NCBI GenBank assembly: GCA_920105805.1
Contig: CAKKTI010000106.1
Location: 9,561-56,095 of the forward strand
Origin: Condylostoma magnum
Lineage: Eukaryota; Ciliophora; Heterotrichea; Heterotrichida; Condylostomatidae
Reading direction: 5' to 3'
DNA: 46,535 nt
Part shown: positions 34,951 to 46,535 of the stretch, piece after piece
Position numbering within the stretch: the stretch's first letter is position 1
How the letters are laid out: each line of letters begins with the position of its first letter
Made by a program: the position numbers and the translations under genes
Notes under the pieces: generated by a model
The model's database searches: none
What the model was told of the DNA's origin: nothing
The model's input: the letters and a program-made list of their open reading frames with translations, nothing else

Positions 34951-35999
34951 GAAAAGGATTGTCTCAATGCTAACTCTCTTTTTAGCTCCAGCTGCTTTAA
35001 ATTTATTTGACCTAGTTATCTTCTGGTTTCACATCTTCTTTATATCAAATCTTACTGTACTTTTTAAACTTATTTTTTTATTTCTTGTTAGCTTATCAGT
35101 AAATACTTTTTAAATTGCTCTAATTTCCCTTAGTATGCAGTTTTTCTTAATTTGATCGACAGTTTAAGCTCAATTAAGCATAATCTAGAGCAGCAGTATG
35201 GCTTTTTACTTCTATAAGCATTGCATTTTGGAAAAATTTAATTACAATATGAGTTTCGGCATTTTATAGGAATCTTTTCGCAATTTTACTCGTGGTTATC
35301 AATCTTCTAAGGAAAATCATAATAATTACATCCATACTGTTTATTTTCACATTCTATTACCAACTTACTATACATGATTTATGCAAATTTAGCAGGATTG
35401 CATACATTTACAAAGCTTAAACATTATGGACACTACTATTAATAAAACCAGCAGTCTTCACATGCTAGAGTTTCACATGATTAGCATTCTTAAGGGGATC
35501 GTACAATCTACTTACAAATTATGCATATAAAGAAGGAATCTAGAGAGCTGATGCATCTATCTATTGCATATCCTTCTTGTTTATATTACTTATTATAATT
35601 AAAGGAGTCAGTTGATTAAGTATCTGATGCTAGATCTTGTTTTAGTTCTAAATTTTCATAACAGGAAAGAAAAGAAATATCAGAGTCTTGATTTTAACTT
35701 GAAGCTTTATCTAAATCAAACGAAGGAATATTAAGACATTTTATAAAGATCTGACCGATTGGTATTAATTACTATTCTGATAATTCTTTGTTATAAGTTA
35801 TTTTTAAGCCATCTGCACTACTCTAATCATTGTTTATGATTACATTATCAGCTAGGGTATTGTACTTTAGATAATTATTCTAATCGTCGAATTATTAGCA
35901 AGGAGCAAAAATAGGCTTACTCACAGTAATAAACTATTTAACAGTGTTGATCTGATTAATATCAATCGGCTAGCTTGGAAAAAGGCTACTTTAAGGTGA
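34947..35999 (+). CDS. Multipass membrane protein, unknown family
   Basis: 350 residues if it starts at the ATG overlapping the previous stop. Residues from about 75 onward are convincing: six or more hydrophobic helices (AVWLFTSISIAFW, FAILLVVINLL, IIIITSILFIFTFYY, ISFLFILLIIIIKGVSWL, TTLIIVYDYIISQGIVLQIIILIVELL) with basic loops (GKKRNIRV, QIKRRNIKTFYKD). Trp encoded by TGA is frequent. The first 75 residues are uncertain, since another frame there (ATG 34967) also reads as hydrophobic helices; a 16-nt intron could join them, but I find no GT...AG candidate. The stop is TGA 35997-35999, preceded by about 40 codons free of TAA/TAG. Confidence 0.6.
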
Positions 36000-36255
36000 A
36001 AGTAGGTCTTAATTATTGCCAGATTGTTAAATTTTATCTGAGCTTATCATATTTTTTAGATTATATATAAATTATTCAGTGCACACTTTAAGCTGCATTA
36101 ATACATAGTTAATTATAGACTAATGCTCATAGAGCTATTGTATTAAATAAATAACTTTAAAATAATTAGATGATAAGAAAAATAACAGCATTATTACGGA
36201 ATATTAAACATGTAATCCATTTAAACTGTATTTTATATAATTCAGACAACATTAC

Positions 36256-36897
36256 CTATCTATTATTTAAATCAACTCTATCAATTGGACAAGTAGGACT
36301 TCTTTTTATTCAATCATCAATGCAATTTATATGAAAATCATGCATACATTTTAGTTTAGCTATATTTTCTCCTATTTCAAAATTACTAAGGCAAATTTGG
36401 CATTAATCCTCATCTGACATCGCTGTTACTTTAGTGTAAAATCGATTAACAAATTAACCTTATTAATGCTATTGATTCTATACCTTTCTGTGATTTTGAC
36501 CATTATACTGTATGTGTCGTCTCCCTTAATGTAAAACACGATGCTAATTACTGTTCTACCACTCATGAGCCATTTGATGATCATTTCATTCATTTTAAGG
36601 AATTTGTTAATTGCATCTCTCACACTAAATTTGTATATGTGATTGCAAATGATCTTAATATCACTCAAAAACGACACTTTGGCCACATTATTCACATTGA
36701 ATTTACTCTGTTTCAAATGAATTCTAGTAAGCAATTTAGTATATAATAGAATTACATGACTTTTAATGATCTAATTGTTTATGGCACTCGAATTGTTACT
36801 AGCAAAATGGGCATACTCTGTTGTGAGGCATACAGTGGTGTAATCTTCCTGAAATGATATAGCTTTTACAAGCATTGCATTGATATACTACGGACAT
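36256..36897 (-). CDS. Zinc-finger and RING-H2 E3 ubiquitin ligase candidate
   Basis: 213 residues in one frame. The C-terminal RING-H2 is complete: CQICLSNFEIGEN, then CMHDFHINC, then DDWIKRSPTCPID (C3-H2-C3, with the conserved Trp as TGA). Such domains recruit E2 enzymes for ubiquitin transfer. The N-terminal 110 residues hold further Cys/His pairs (CNACKSY, HHCMPHNRVCPFC, CEQCGQSVVF, CERCNQQIP...H...H), like TRAF-type or C2H2 fingers. A Gln/His-rich linker lies between. It uses about 17 TAA/TAG as Gln. A standard-code ORF of 102 codons in another frame over this gene is a shadow. The stop is TAG 36256-36258. Confidence 0.88.
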
Positions 36898-37304
36898 TTA
36901 AGTTATTTTATTTATTAGAAGCTCAGATATGAAGTATTTGAATATAGGAAATAATTTTATGCCTGTACTGCTTTACAGCAACAAATAATTAAGTGTGTTT
37001 TTTAGTTTAAAATTTATAGATTATAATTCTATATAATAAATGTGAATCAGTCTTATTAGACTGATAATTAGTAGATTGTCAATTTAATGTAGTTTTATAC
37101 TTTTAGCATTGTTCTAGATAAACTAGAGCTTTCAGGCATTATTTTAATACATACTAAGTCTGTTGAAGTATATAATATAAATTTATGTAGTAAAACACTT
37201 TAAAATTACACTTTCTTTCTAACAATAAAACTATCACCCACCTTTCCTCAATACACATAAACTCCTAAAACCAATTCCCTTTAATTTTAATTAACCTAGA
37301 CTTA
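36898..37304. other. Intergenic region upstream of the RING-H2 gene
   Basis: About 400 bp, AT-rich, between the enolase stop and the RING-H2 start on the same strand. It should contain the RING-H2 promoter. No other feature is seen. Confidence 0.6.
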
Positions 37305-38642
<1,338 letters not shown>

Positions 38643-38662
38643 TGTTTTTTTATTTAAAATGC

Positions 38663-39532
38663 TTAATTATTTAAAATAAGCTCGAGGGGATGGTGATCAC
38701 TTGCTATAACTTCACTGTGGATTATGCTATCTTGTACTGCATGCATTAAATTATCGCTGACCATTATATAATCTATTCTCCATCCTTTGTTCTCCTAACG
38801 TGCTAAAGGACGTTTGTTATTGAATCAGCTGAAGAGGCGGGTGGTTGGGTATAACTCTCTAAAAGAGTCTCTTAGTCCTATGTCCATTATATTCACAAAG
38901 TTTTAAGTCTCTATTGGGGAATTTCCAGGGATCTTTTCCTTTCTGTGGGCCGGGATGTCTAGGTGACTGTATACAACGTTGAAATCTCCAAGCCATATCA
39001 CTGGCTTTTGGGAGTTATAGAGGCTTTATAAGTGGTTCTTTAGATCTATATCCCATACTTAGGTTCTGTAGTCTAAGCGGCCCAGTTTCTCTCCTGCACT
39101 TGGGACATAGGTTGTTACTATATGGAAATTCTAGAATTCTGCTGTTATTATACGACCCTCTAAGTCATGCTCCTCTTTTCCTAGGCCGAAGGTGGCTGTT
39201 ATTGGTTATTCTTTAGAAATTAAAGCTACACCAGAGTATCCCTTCTTTTTTGTACTACAGTATCAGTACTAGTAAGGGTAATCCTGAAATAATTCCCGAA
39301 ATCTCGGCACATGCTGCTCTTAAAGTCGAGTTTCATTAAAACAGATTATATCGTATTGATTTGTAAAAAAATCAATAAAGGGCTGCTTTTGAGAACAAGA
39401 TCTTAAGCCATTTACATTCCATACTACTATCTTTAGGAGTTAAGGAGAAGGGCTGTTGTTTATTGTTCGTTTTTTAGGAGGTTTTACAATATTCTTGCGT
39501 TTTATTACTCTAGTCATACTTCGCAATTTCAT
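38663..39532 (-). CDS. APEX1: AP endonuclease / exonuclease III (APE1 type)
   Basis: 289 residues; cuts the backbone 5' to abasic sites in base excision repair. The N-terminus is basic and likely carries a nuclear signal ([17 protein letters not shown]). Catalytic motifs: [10 protein letters not shown] (Asn), CFNETRLQ (metal-binding Glu), [15 protein letters not shown] (Tyr), WLGDFNVV (Asp, Asn), [20 protein letters not shown] and SDHHPLEL (catalytic His). It ends ELILNN-TAA; no TGA follows in frame before the enolase start, so TAA must stop here. Only 20 nt separate it from enolase on the same strand. About 1 kb of AT-rich DNA lies upstream. Confidence 0.95.
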
Positions 39533-40554
39533 TTTTATAAGGATTTTAGAATTATGAGGGATTAGTATTGTTATTGTACAGGAATTTTGAGATTAAAATA
39601 GCTTTTTTGGAAATTTAGTTTAAAATATTGCATAGGCATTTTAAAGGAATGTAGTTTGATCTATTTTCGTGAGTATTAACACTCAAGTTAACTATACTAA
39701 ATCAAGCTCTTTAAGATGATATAAGGATTTCAATTATTCTGACAGTAATATGATGGTCTTATAATTTTTTTAATTATTCTACATTTTAACAAGAATTACT
39801 TTGATATTATTGAAGTCAATTATAATGCGAGTACTTTTACAGCTGCTTTTTAGTATTTTTTTCCTCTTTCTAATAAGTTCTGATAAATATAATACAGGAA
39901 TAATAATCTTAATCAAGAAGTGCTATTACAAAAGAATATATATAGTTACTTAAGAATCAGCATTACTCAAGCATTAAAATTAAGTGAATGCAATATTATA
40001 CAGTACTTAAAATAAGAAAGTTAAGATATGGTTGTAGGAAAAGTATTTTAAAAATCAACTATTCACTTTAGACTGCTCAATGATATCTTGATTGCTTACA
40101 ATTGATTACTCGATAGAAGGCCTAGCCTCTTAAACAGTAAAAAGGCTATGTTATTTATAAAAGTCAAGTAATTTAACTTGATTTTATAAGTTTGATTATA
40201 TCTATTAGTTTTACTATTAGGGAATATCTTCATTATACGCAGCTTTCATTTCAGAAATTGTAACAATATTATTATTCGAACGACATATACTACATCCCAT
40301 GCTTAAAATCATTATTAACTGTTTAAATGGAACAAAGCAAAAGTACAATAGCTTAAGTATATTTTACGCATTAGATATTTTGTGTATAAATTACTATAAA
40401 CTTATGAAGCATATTCAGCATATTTATGCACATTTTAATAATAGCTTATAAAATATTGGTGAAATTTAACATTTTTGGAAGTTTTATTCATAAGCTAAAT
40501 TTAATATAGAGAATATACCAAATTTATTTAGTTATATCAAAACAATTGAAAAAA
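39533..40554. other. AT-rich intergenic region, about 1 kb
   Basis: It lies between the start of the AP endonuclease gene and the end of the next coiled-coil gene, both minus strand. No convincing coding signal, RNA gene or long repeat. A short inverted repeat TCAAGT...ACTTGA occurs near 40164-40181. Presumably it includes the AP endonuclease promoter. Confidence 0.6.
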
Positions 40555-41328
40555 CTACCTTTTTACACTAGGTTCATCATAAAAAGCTGATAAGTCTTGT
40601 TCTTTTAACTTAACATCTCCTAAAAATCTTGAGTCTTAGCTCTAAGAATAAGCTAAATCGGCTAAAGATACAGAAGAATCGATACTATCGTTAATATTCT
40701 TCCTTTCTGATAAATCGTTTTGTTAAAATGTCATTGTAAACTGATTAAATCTTGCTGATGGTTTTGACTTTTTTAATTTATCAATTTAATTCTAAGCTTA
40801 CTTCAACTGCTCATTGACTTGATTTAATCTTTTGCTACTAATATTAAGTTATTACACCTTATCAGCTAACTCCATTTAAGTTTCTTTATTTATTCGTAGG
40901 TGCTGCTACACTTGCTTATCTACAAACAAAAGTATATTTTTAAAAGGAGAATCGATGATAGTTAAAGTTTGCAATGCTTTAATGGCAAAACGTAGTTTTA
41001 AATCATCATTAATTTCTCTGCTTTAAAATTATTTGATTTTTGCTTCAATTTCTTAAATACGACCTAAATTTTACCTGGACCTTTTATCATTTAGCTACGG
41101 TAAGTTTTTGTTTAAAATAGAAAAGCTTTGTGCATCACTTAACTTCTTTCCCCCTCGATTCCTGCTTAAACCTAATCTTAGGAAACTTTTATCTACTGTA
41201 GTATTAAGTTCACTTTATTTGTATGAAGTATTCGAAATATCTGGAGTTTTGTTAATGCGCTTTTTAAAAACTTTATGTGATACTACCATAGGCTTACCAA
41301 ATCGAAGGTCATTTTATCTTTACAACAT
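40555..41328 (-). CDS. Coiled-coil protein
   Basis: 257 residues, starting MLQRQNDLRFGKPMVVSHKV. The first 100 residues are basic and Ser-rich. Residues 100-200 form helical and coiled-coil segments (QNLGRIQEIEAKIKQFQ, NDDLKLRFAIKALQTLTIID, KRLNQVNEQLKQAQNQIDKLKK). The tail is polar and acidic (SIDSSVSLADLAYSQSQ) and ends YDEPSVKR-TAG, with the last 25 codons free of TAA/TAG. Unknown family, possibly cytoskeletal. A plus-strand standard-code ORF covering its N-terminal third is an antisense shadow. Confidence 0.72.
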
Positions 41329-41722
41329 TTTATTATGAATTTGTGGAAGTAGGACGTATTAAAACTATTCAAGAATGTGATAGGTTTGTTGTATATCCTC
41401 TCAATAGTTTTAGTTAAGTTCTTGTGTATCATTGTAATAAAGTAACATATAGCTGAAGAGCTTGTTTCTATTAGTTTTAATTAATTAGACTGCAACGATT
41501 TTCATAGGAAAGTTTATATATTTCTTTATTAATAAACTGAATTATACCAGATTGAATCAAAGATGTTTTTCTGCTTATTATGTGTTATTCAACTGCAATA
41601 TTAAATAATCTTGCAATGCTTTCTAACACAAACTGTAAACTGTGATAAAGGGTATTACTGATATTGCTTATAAGGAATATAAATCCTGCTTTTCTTATAA
41701 AACTAATTATAAAATAATAAGT
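41329..41722. promoter_or_regulatory. Divergent promoter region, coiled-coil gene / cyclin
   Basis: 394 bp of AT-rich DNA between two start codons facing apart. No recognisable motif. Confidence 0.5.
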
Positions 41723-42493
41723 ATGAGTAATGAAATAATTATACCTAAGCAATATCAAAATTCTATCCTTAAGTACCAGATTGATTCGTTAGATGAGTGA
41801 GATAATTCAGCTATTCAGCAACCCTATATAGAAGCATGAATGAGAGATAAATTGGTTAAATGAGTTATATAATTAAGCGGTGAAATCAGTGCTGATAAAA
41901 TTACACAATAACTTGCAATTCATATAATAGATACCTTCATTCAAAAAGTGGTTGTTAAAAAGCCTATTTTATAGTTATTAGGTATTGTATCACTAATGAT
42001 AGCAAGTAAATTTCATGAGAGCTACGTATACACACTAAGTCTTGCATATAGCCACGGCGCAGGTCTTTACTCAAGAGATTTCATTAAGACTACTGAAGTA
42101 TATATACTAAAAAAGTTGTCATGAAGGTTAAACATTCCAACTCCTTCAGAATTAGAAAGATAATTATTATATATTACAGGAGTTGATTATAATTTTGCAA
42201 AAATCCTGTCAAAATCTGAAGCATACACAATGATTTGTCTTTCAGATCACAGATTCTGCTCGTTTTCTCGAATAGTAATTGCAATAGTATCAGGAATATC
42301 TGCATTGGAGTAATGTAGTTAATTTAATTTCAGAGACTAATGAATCGTATTTCTTAACCAAAAAATTGGACTACAAGTATCATAAATTGACAGTTGCAAA
42401 AGACTTCTATTATAAAAATTAGCTTAAAACTATCCACATATACCAAATCTCACAAATACTAGTATAAGATCAATTTTGCATAAGAAAAGTTAA
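41723..42493 (+). CDS. Cyclin
   Basis: 256 residues. The cyclin box is seen at about residues 40-140: QQPYIEAWMRDKLVKWVIQLSG, HIIDTFIQKVVVKK, ILQLLGIVSLMIASKFHE (the KFEE-like position), YSRDFIKTTEVYILKKLSWRLNIPTP. This is the classic first cyclin fold that binds a CDK. A second, weaker fold follows (NFAKILSKSEAYTMICLSDHRFCSFS, IVIAIVSGISALEQ). It is short for a B-type cyclin and lacks a recognisable destruction box. Two TGA as Trp lie in EAWMRDK and KKLSWRLN. It ends LHKKS-TAA, after 20 codons without TAA/TAG. Confidence 0.88.
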
Positions 42494-42673
42494 AAATGGA
42501 TTTTGATTTAATTGTATTTTTAATATGAAATAGGATTATGATATATTAGAGAATGTTTTATCTTAAATAATTCAATGAATAATGATAAAGCTTTCTTTAC
42601 TATAATAATTTTCCAATATAATAGATCATTTTTAATATAATATTAGGAAAACATGTTATTAATAATTAATATA

Positions 42674-42892
42674 TCAATTCTTTTTACTTCTTCTTTTAAT
42701 ATAATTAGCATAGCTCTTTATCCTTTCTAATGAGTCAGAACTTTTTAGTTATAATACTCCTGGATGACGCCAAGGTGGAGATTTAAGTTAAGATGCTTAT
42801 TTTCTTGCACTAAATTTGGATTTAGGTGAATAATTTTTCAGTATATACTTTTCCTTAGTGTTTACCTTTAGTTAATGACTTGATGTGGACAT
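42674..42892 (-). CDS. Small basic protein, unknown
   Basis: 72 residues, too short to show up as a standard ORF. Starts MSTSSHQLKVNTKEKY, then NYSPKSKFSARKQASQLKSPPWRHPG and LERIKSYANYIKRRSKKN-TGA. Lys, Arg and Ser dominate, with SP sites, unlike the surrounding AT-rich DNA. The last 24 codons have no TAA/TAG while earlier ones do, which matches real genes here. It could be a nucleic-acid- or microtubule-binding peptide; nothing identifies it. Confidence 0.5.
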
Positions 42893-43330
42893 AATAAACT
42901 ATCGATTTAAATTTTAGTAAGCCCAAAACATTAATCTAAGCTTACTGTATGTATATAAATTATTCAAGGAAATAATCAACCTGATGATGTCTTAGGAATG
43001 AATCTTATATTTTCTATTTTCTTATTCATCTTTTTAAGAATTCTCTAGTTAATGTATATAATATAGTCATTATTATCATTACACAAAAGCATTTTATATA
43101 TTTGCTTTTGTAATTATACGAACAAATTAATTTAACTTTGAGTTTACACAATATACAACAAATTGTTTACTATACTCTCTCCACATCTTAAAATATCACT
43201 TAAGATATACTTTTATAATTTATCTATTAATAGATCCGGTATCAACCCTTTGCTTGTTATTACGCGAGTTTCGATTTATTATAATTCCAGATTATGAGAG
43301 AATTGCATCTTATTACTGTAAGTTGAATAA
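42893..43330. other. Intergenic region
   Basis: About 440 bp, AT-rich, between the RCC1-like gene end and the small basic protein start. The RCC1 frame stays open to a TGA near 43190, so its stop could lie further left than I place it. Otherwise empty. Confidence 0.5.
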
Positions 43331-44311
43331 TTAATACTCCTGCAAATAGCCTTCCCTAAAATTAACCTATATAAGTTTTGTATCTTTAGCTAATCCATAC
43401 AACTTATCATTTCAGACGACTATCTGTTCAATGTTTTAAACTTCCTCAATTTGAATAACGTTTAAATCTCTATCAATTACTAATAACTCCCCTGAATCAT
43501 TAACAATCCCAATAAAATTATCTCCTATTGCAATTTATTTAACCAGTACACTTTTTATCTCAGGAATTTTCAAATACCTAGGCCCATTTTAATAACTTCA
43601 GCATACAAGAAGTCCTCCCCTTGTTAATATTGCAGTAATACTATTGCCACATTGGACGCTTTTAACTTCGAATATATCAGCAAAGTCCATTCTTTATGGC
43701 TTCAATGCCTATTTATCATAGCCAGGAATTCTTTAGCCCCACTACCACAACTTATCCTTCTAATCTGTAACACTTCCATGAGTCTCCCCTAACCCAACTT
43801 TCCTGTAATTTTACTAGCAATCAATGATCTTAGGAAATATACTCTATTACCCCAGAACTCTTTCATTCCTTCCAAACCCATACAGCACTCCGTCATCTGT
43901 AGTAAACACAACTGTATTACTTTTCATTGCAATACAGAAAACCTACCTATTAACAGCAATCTCCTCCGGGAACATAACAATTTCTCTTTTCCTATTAACC
44001 ATAATCAGCCTTTCACACATAAACGCGTCAATGTACTCCTCATTCAACTTCACAACCTCCTAAAACTCAACACTGCCAGCATTTGCTTTCACAGGCCATA
44101 AGGCTAGCATTTTATTACCCAAAACACTTAACTACGCTAATTCTCATTTTCCACTTGCGAAAGCTTCCCAACAGTACACAGGAGTTGATGCCTTCCAGCC
44201 CAGTCGAAATAATGCCTATTTAATGCAACCTTGCACATATCCTTCTGAAACTGCATGATATTGGCTGTATAAAAGTCCTCTTACACTGAATCATTATTAA
44301 CCCATTTCCAT
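43331..44311 (-). CDS. RCC1-like beta-propeller protein
   Basis: About 326 residues. RCC1-type blades are seen: ASTPVYCWEAFASGKWELA, VFTTDDGVLYGFGRNERVLG, VGLGETHGSVTDQKDKLWQWG, VQCGNSITAILTRGGLLVC, IAIGDNFIGIVNDSGELLVID and VVWNDKLYGLAKDTKLIQV. RCC1 repeats often serve as exchange factors or scaffolds. The start is uncertain. The in-frame ATG at 44311 (or 44305) makes the gene overlap the 3' end of the ATP synthase d gene by 31 nt in another frame. An alternative is ATG 44256 plus a 14-nt GT...AG intron. The stop is TAA 43331-43333 or TAA-TAA at 43310-43315. Confidence 0.72.
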
Positions 44312-44817
44312 CCAATTTCATCATCCCAACGGTTCGGGCAGTCGTCATATTTATACATCTCATTTAACTCCCATTAGCTTATAGAATCAATTGGCCTTGC
44401 AGAGTTAATATTCTCAATTAAGTCATCCTTCTCTGCTACGAAACTCAAATGTACAGCTGCATTCCACACAAACAGACTTCTAAGCTTCTTCATTTCCTAG
44501 GTTTCCTGTATTGACTGTACAGCCAAGCTCTCAGTTTCGTACTTTTCCTATTCAATAGCATTGAATTTCTACTGAAGCTTGCTTACCAACCCAGGCGTGA
44601 CAATATGTGCCCAGTCCTCCCAGTTTATCTTATAATTATTCCTAGCCTCCATTTCTTTAGGATCTGTCTTCTGTCCATAGTAGTCACACAGTATGCCTAG
44701 GGCAGAGACACTGCTAGAGTCCTCGGCGTTTCTGGCCTTTTGATTAAACGACTTTACCCAGTCCTTGTAGCGATTCTATGCTATGATCTTTCTCCTGAGC
44801 GCAGCTCTTAGTGCCAT
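44281..44817 (-). CDS. Mitochondrial ATP synthase subunit d candidate
   Basis: 178 residues against about 160 in animals. The peripheral-stalk subunit d links F1 to Fo. Starts MALRAALRRKIIAQNRYKDW, a basic amphipathic stretch fit for mitochondrial import. Similar to animal subunit d in two places: INWEDWAHIV...GLVSKLQQKFNAI (animal IDWAYYKANV...GLVDDFEKKFNAL) and RPIDSISQWELNEMY....W....GWKW near the end. It ends WVNNDSV-TAA at 44281-44283, about where animal subunit d ends. The call rests on remembered similarity without an alignment. It uses TGG, not TGA, for its many Trp, and only a few TAA/TAG. Confidence 0.6.
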
Positions 44818-45387
44818 TTTATATCAATAACGTAATACTTAGTGATGTGCTTGCTGCAATTTCTCAAGATTTATTGTATATTAGAATGCAGACAGAGTTT
44901 CCCATAGAAGTACTAGGATATAAAAGATGATAAGTTTGGTTTATTAAGAAGTTGGACATATGCTTGCGTTGTTAGTACTTACTGTAGATAACTGCTAAGA
45001 AACACCTGCTTTGAGTTGTCTGGCTTTAAAATGAATAAGCTGTGAAATTGTAGACATTAGGGTTGAGTGATATTGTAAAGTGTGAAGGAATATTATTTAA
45101 GTAAGAAGTTGATACACTCTTGTTTGGATTATTTTACTTAAGTATTTTTACCCAGTATGTTTACTTTTAACACAATAATTAAACATTTTTAATTATAATC
45201 CCAGGTCAATTATCAATGGAGTTTAGAGTTTTCCTGGAATATGGCTAGTTTGGGAGATTTGGTATTCAGTTACAAAGTTTTTTCGCAATTTTCAGAAGAA
45301 TACACAATGTAAGGCTAATCAAATCTACACAAAATATCCTAATGAATATAATCAATAAGTAATTTGAGATAAATCATATTAAAATAA
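44818..45387. other. Intergenic region
   Basis: 570 bp between the Myb gene end and the ATP synthase d start, both minus strand. It should hold the promoter of the latter. A plus-strand open stretch at 45216-45362 (48 codons) is weak. No other feature. Confidence 0.5.
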
Positions 45388-45978
45388 TCAATCATTCTTA
45401 CTAAGAAATAAATCTGGTATAAAAGCTTCATCTTCCAACTCCTCAATTTGCTGGTAAGTTTTCTATACACTCTATCATAGAATCTGAACTCTACTCTTTA
45501 ATTCTGATAATATTCTTATACGCTCATTTTAACCTTAATTTTATATACTCAAAGATTTTGAGTTAACTTCGTTCTCTGGGATTTTAGTAGAATCCTCCAG
45601 TTTTAATTAAAACAACTCAGAATTGCATTGATTATTATACCTAAGCCGCGAGTAAAAGCGACTTTTGATAGTATCAGGAGGTCTTCTATCCAGTAAAGTA
45701 GCAATATATTTTCACTTATGGCCATAATTTCTTATAGCCCTAAGTATTATCTTGTCTTCTTTCTTCGTTCATTTATCTCTCTTTATATTAGGGTCCAATT
45801 TATTAATCCAGCGCTTTGCTATTTGCCCAGGCTACTTTGATGGCAAAAAGGAAGCTATTATTTTCCAATCCATATTGTATGTTTTTACTAGTTCTTTCAA
45901 AAGATTATCTTCATATTAAGTTCAGGTGTATTTTCCGTGGCTTTCACCTATTGAATCAATAGCGTTACCCCAATCCAT
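45388..45978 (-). CDS. R2R3-type Myb DNA-binding protein
   Basis: 196 residues. Two Myb repeats: KYTWTQYEDNLLKELVKTYNMDWKIIASFL...QIAKRWINKLDP and DKWTKKEDKIILRAIRNYGHKWKYIATLLDRRPPDTIKSRFYSRLR. The regularly spaced Trp (first and third in each repeat) and the recognition helices (QIAKRWIN, TIKSRFYS) indicate sequence-specific DNA binding in the nucleus. The C-terminal 70 residues are helical and acidic. R2R3/c-Myb-like or SNAPc-like factors are the nearest types. The stop is TGA 45388-45390 or TAA three codons on; the last 22 codons use CAG/CAA only. Confidence 0.9.
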
Positions 45979-46101
45979 TTATATTTATTACGAAATAATT
46001 TTAAAACACCTAAATTTAGTCAATATTAGTTAATTCTTTTATTAAAAGGAATTAAAAGTAAAATTACGTCATTAATGAACAAATATGAAATGTAGCAATG
46101 C

Positions 46102-46535
46102 TTAAATATTACTAACTAATAGCTGATGATTAACTATTTCTTCATTTTGGTTATTTAAACGTCTATTGTCCGCTTGGTTTTTCATCATATGCCGATTTTT
46201 AAGCATTTCTTCTCTATAGATAGTATAACGATCCCTTTTTCTCCCAAAAAATTAACTGTTTATATTCTCTGGATGGTAATTAAAACTTTATTACTCAAAT
46301 TGTTGACTTGCCCCAAGTTTTCCTTTGTGAACAGGACTCGAAAATTACTTATTGAATTATGCTGGTAATACTCTTTATTGAGTGTTTTTTTAAGTTTATA
46401 CTGAAAATCGTTTATTAATCACTTTAGGACTAGCAACTGTATTTAATCATTAGTCTGTATTTATTCCTGCAAGAGTTTTGAAAAGAGCTGTTTGATTCTG
46501 TGCTTTTGACTATTACTTCTTACATTTGATTTTAT
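46102..46535 (-). CDS. C-terminal part of an unidentified protein, cut by the window edge
   Basis: At least 143 residues; the gene starts beyond the right end. Polar and Gln/Asn-rich: KAQNQTALFKTLAGINTDQW, FSVQTQKNTQQRVLPAQF, SFNYHPENINSQFFGRKRDR, then a basic helical tail (YREEMLKNRHMMKNQADNRR) ending LLVSNI-TAA. The last 47 codons have three Gln, all CAA/CAG. No family can be recognised. It stops 123 bp upstream of the Myb gene on the same strand. A plus-strand ORF at 46174-46368 is its shadow. Confidence 0.65.

Noticed and set aside
36426-36734. 102-codon minus-strand ORF (MLTRIHLKQSKFN...)
   Set aside because: It is out of frame with the RING-H2 gene that covers it and has no recognisable motif; the other frame gives a complete zinc-finger/RING protein.
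41108-41338. 76-codon plus-strand ORF
   Set aside because: Antisense shadow of the 40555-41328 coiled-coil gene.
45216-45362. 48-codon plus-strand ORF (MEFRVFLEYGQ...)
   Set aside because: Short, isolated, no motif; expected by chance in this code.

Overview
The window looks like macronuclear-type DNA of a heterotrich ciliate close to Condylostoma. Three kinds of evidence point there. First, the genetic code: TAA and TAG read as Gln and TGA as Trp throughout conserved proteins (for example TGA supplies the Trp of nearly every WD repeat, and of DVWALG in a NEK kinase). Yet all three codons also end genes at conserved C-termini: RPS14 ends ...RGRRL-TGA, RPT4 ends ...DYTPV-TAG, enolase ends FRNPSA-TAG-TAA. 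This is the known Condylostoma magnum code (NCBI table 28). The karyorelict code, with TGA as the only stop, does not fit. Second, two 15-nt GT...TAG introns can be located exactly, in the NEK kinase and in RPT4; removing each restores the family sequence. 15-nt introns are typical of heterotrichs. Third, the DNA is AT-rich and the genes are very tightly packed. Because no codon is always a stop, standard ORF calling fragments almost every gene here. I read frames by hand and placed stops by homology, length arithmetic and the Gln-codon pattern near gene ends.

Layout, left to right. 275-4023 (-): an EF-hand/coiled-coil protein, a YbaK-type tRNA-editing protein and a WD40 protein with near-identical repeats. 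4851-5666 (+): a secreted alpha-carbonic anhydrase. 5878-8742 (-): MSH6. 8958-14560 (+): a SPICE1-like Gln/Asn-rich protein, a TMEM43-like membrane protein and a NEK kinase. 14866-15686 (-): a small coiled-coil protein and an EF-hand protein. 15770-16726 (+): a D-Ala-D-Ala carboxypeptidase-like (peptidase S11) protein. 17076-21951 (-): a Cys-motif protein, a Ser/Thr kinase, RPS14 and a WD40 protein. 22745-23855 (+): two tandem paralogues with a C..H..HYAKG..C..CY zinc-type module. 23856-25595: the longest gene-free stretch. 25596-27497 (+): a tubulin tyrosine ligase-like enzyme. 27530-33646 (-): a 1,160-residue secreted protein, RPT4 and a Gln-rich coiled-coil protein. 33781-35999 (+): a coiled-coil protein and a multipass membrane protein. 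36256-41328 (-): a RING-H2 protein, enolase, AP endonuclease and a coiled-coil protein. 41723-42493 (+): a cyclin. 42674-46535 (-): a small basic protein, an RCC1-like protein, ATP synthase subunit d, an R2R3 Myb protein and a protein that runs off the right edge.

The mix is housekeeping (translation, proteasome, glycolysis, mitochondrial ATP synthase, DNA repair) plus cilium/centriole and cell-cycle candidates (TTLL, NEK, SPICE1-like, cyclin, several coiled-coil proteins). There is no sign of a functional cluster. The striking property is architectural: same-strand neighbours are often 8-64 nt apart, some overlap, and the last roughly 20-55 codons of most genes avoid TAA/TAG although TAA/TAG is the commonest Gln spelling in some gene bodies. 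I found no telomere, tRNA, rRNA, transposon or CRISPR.
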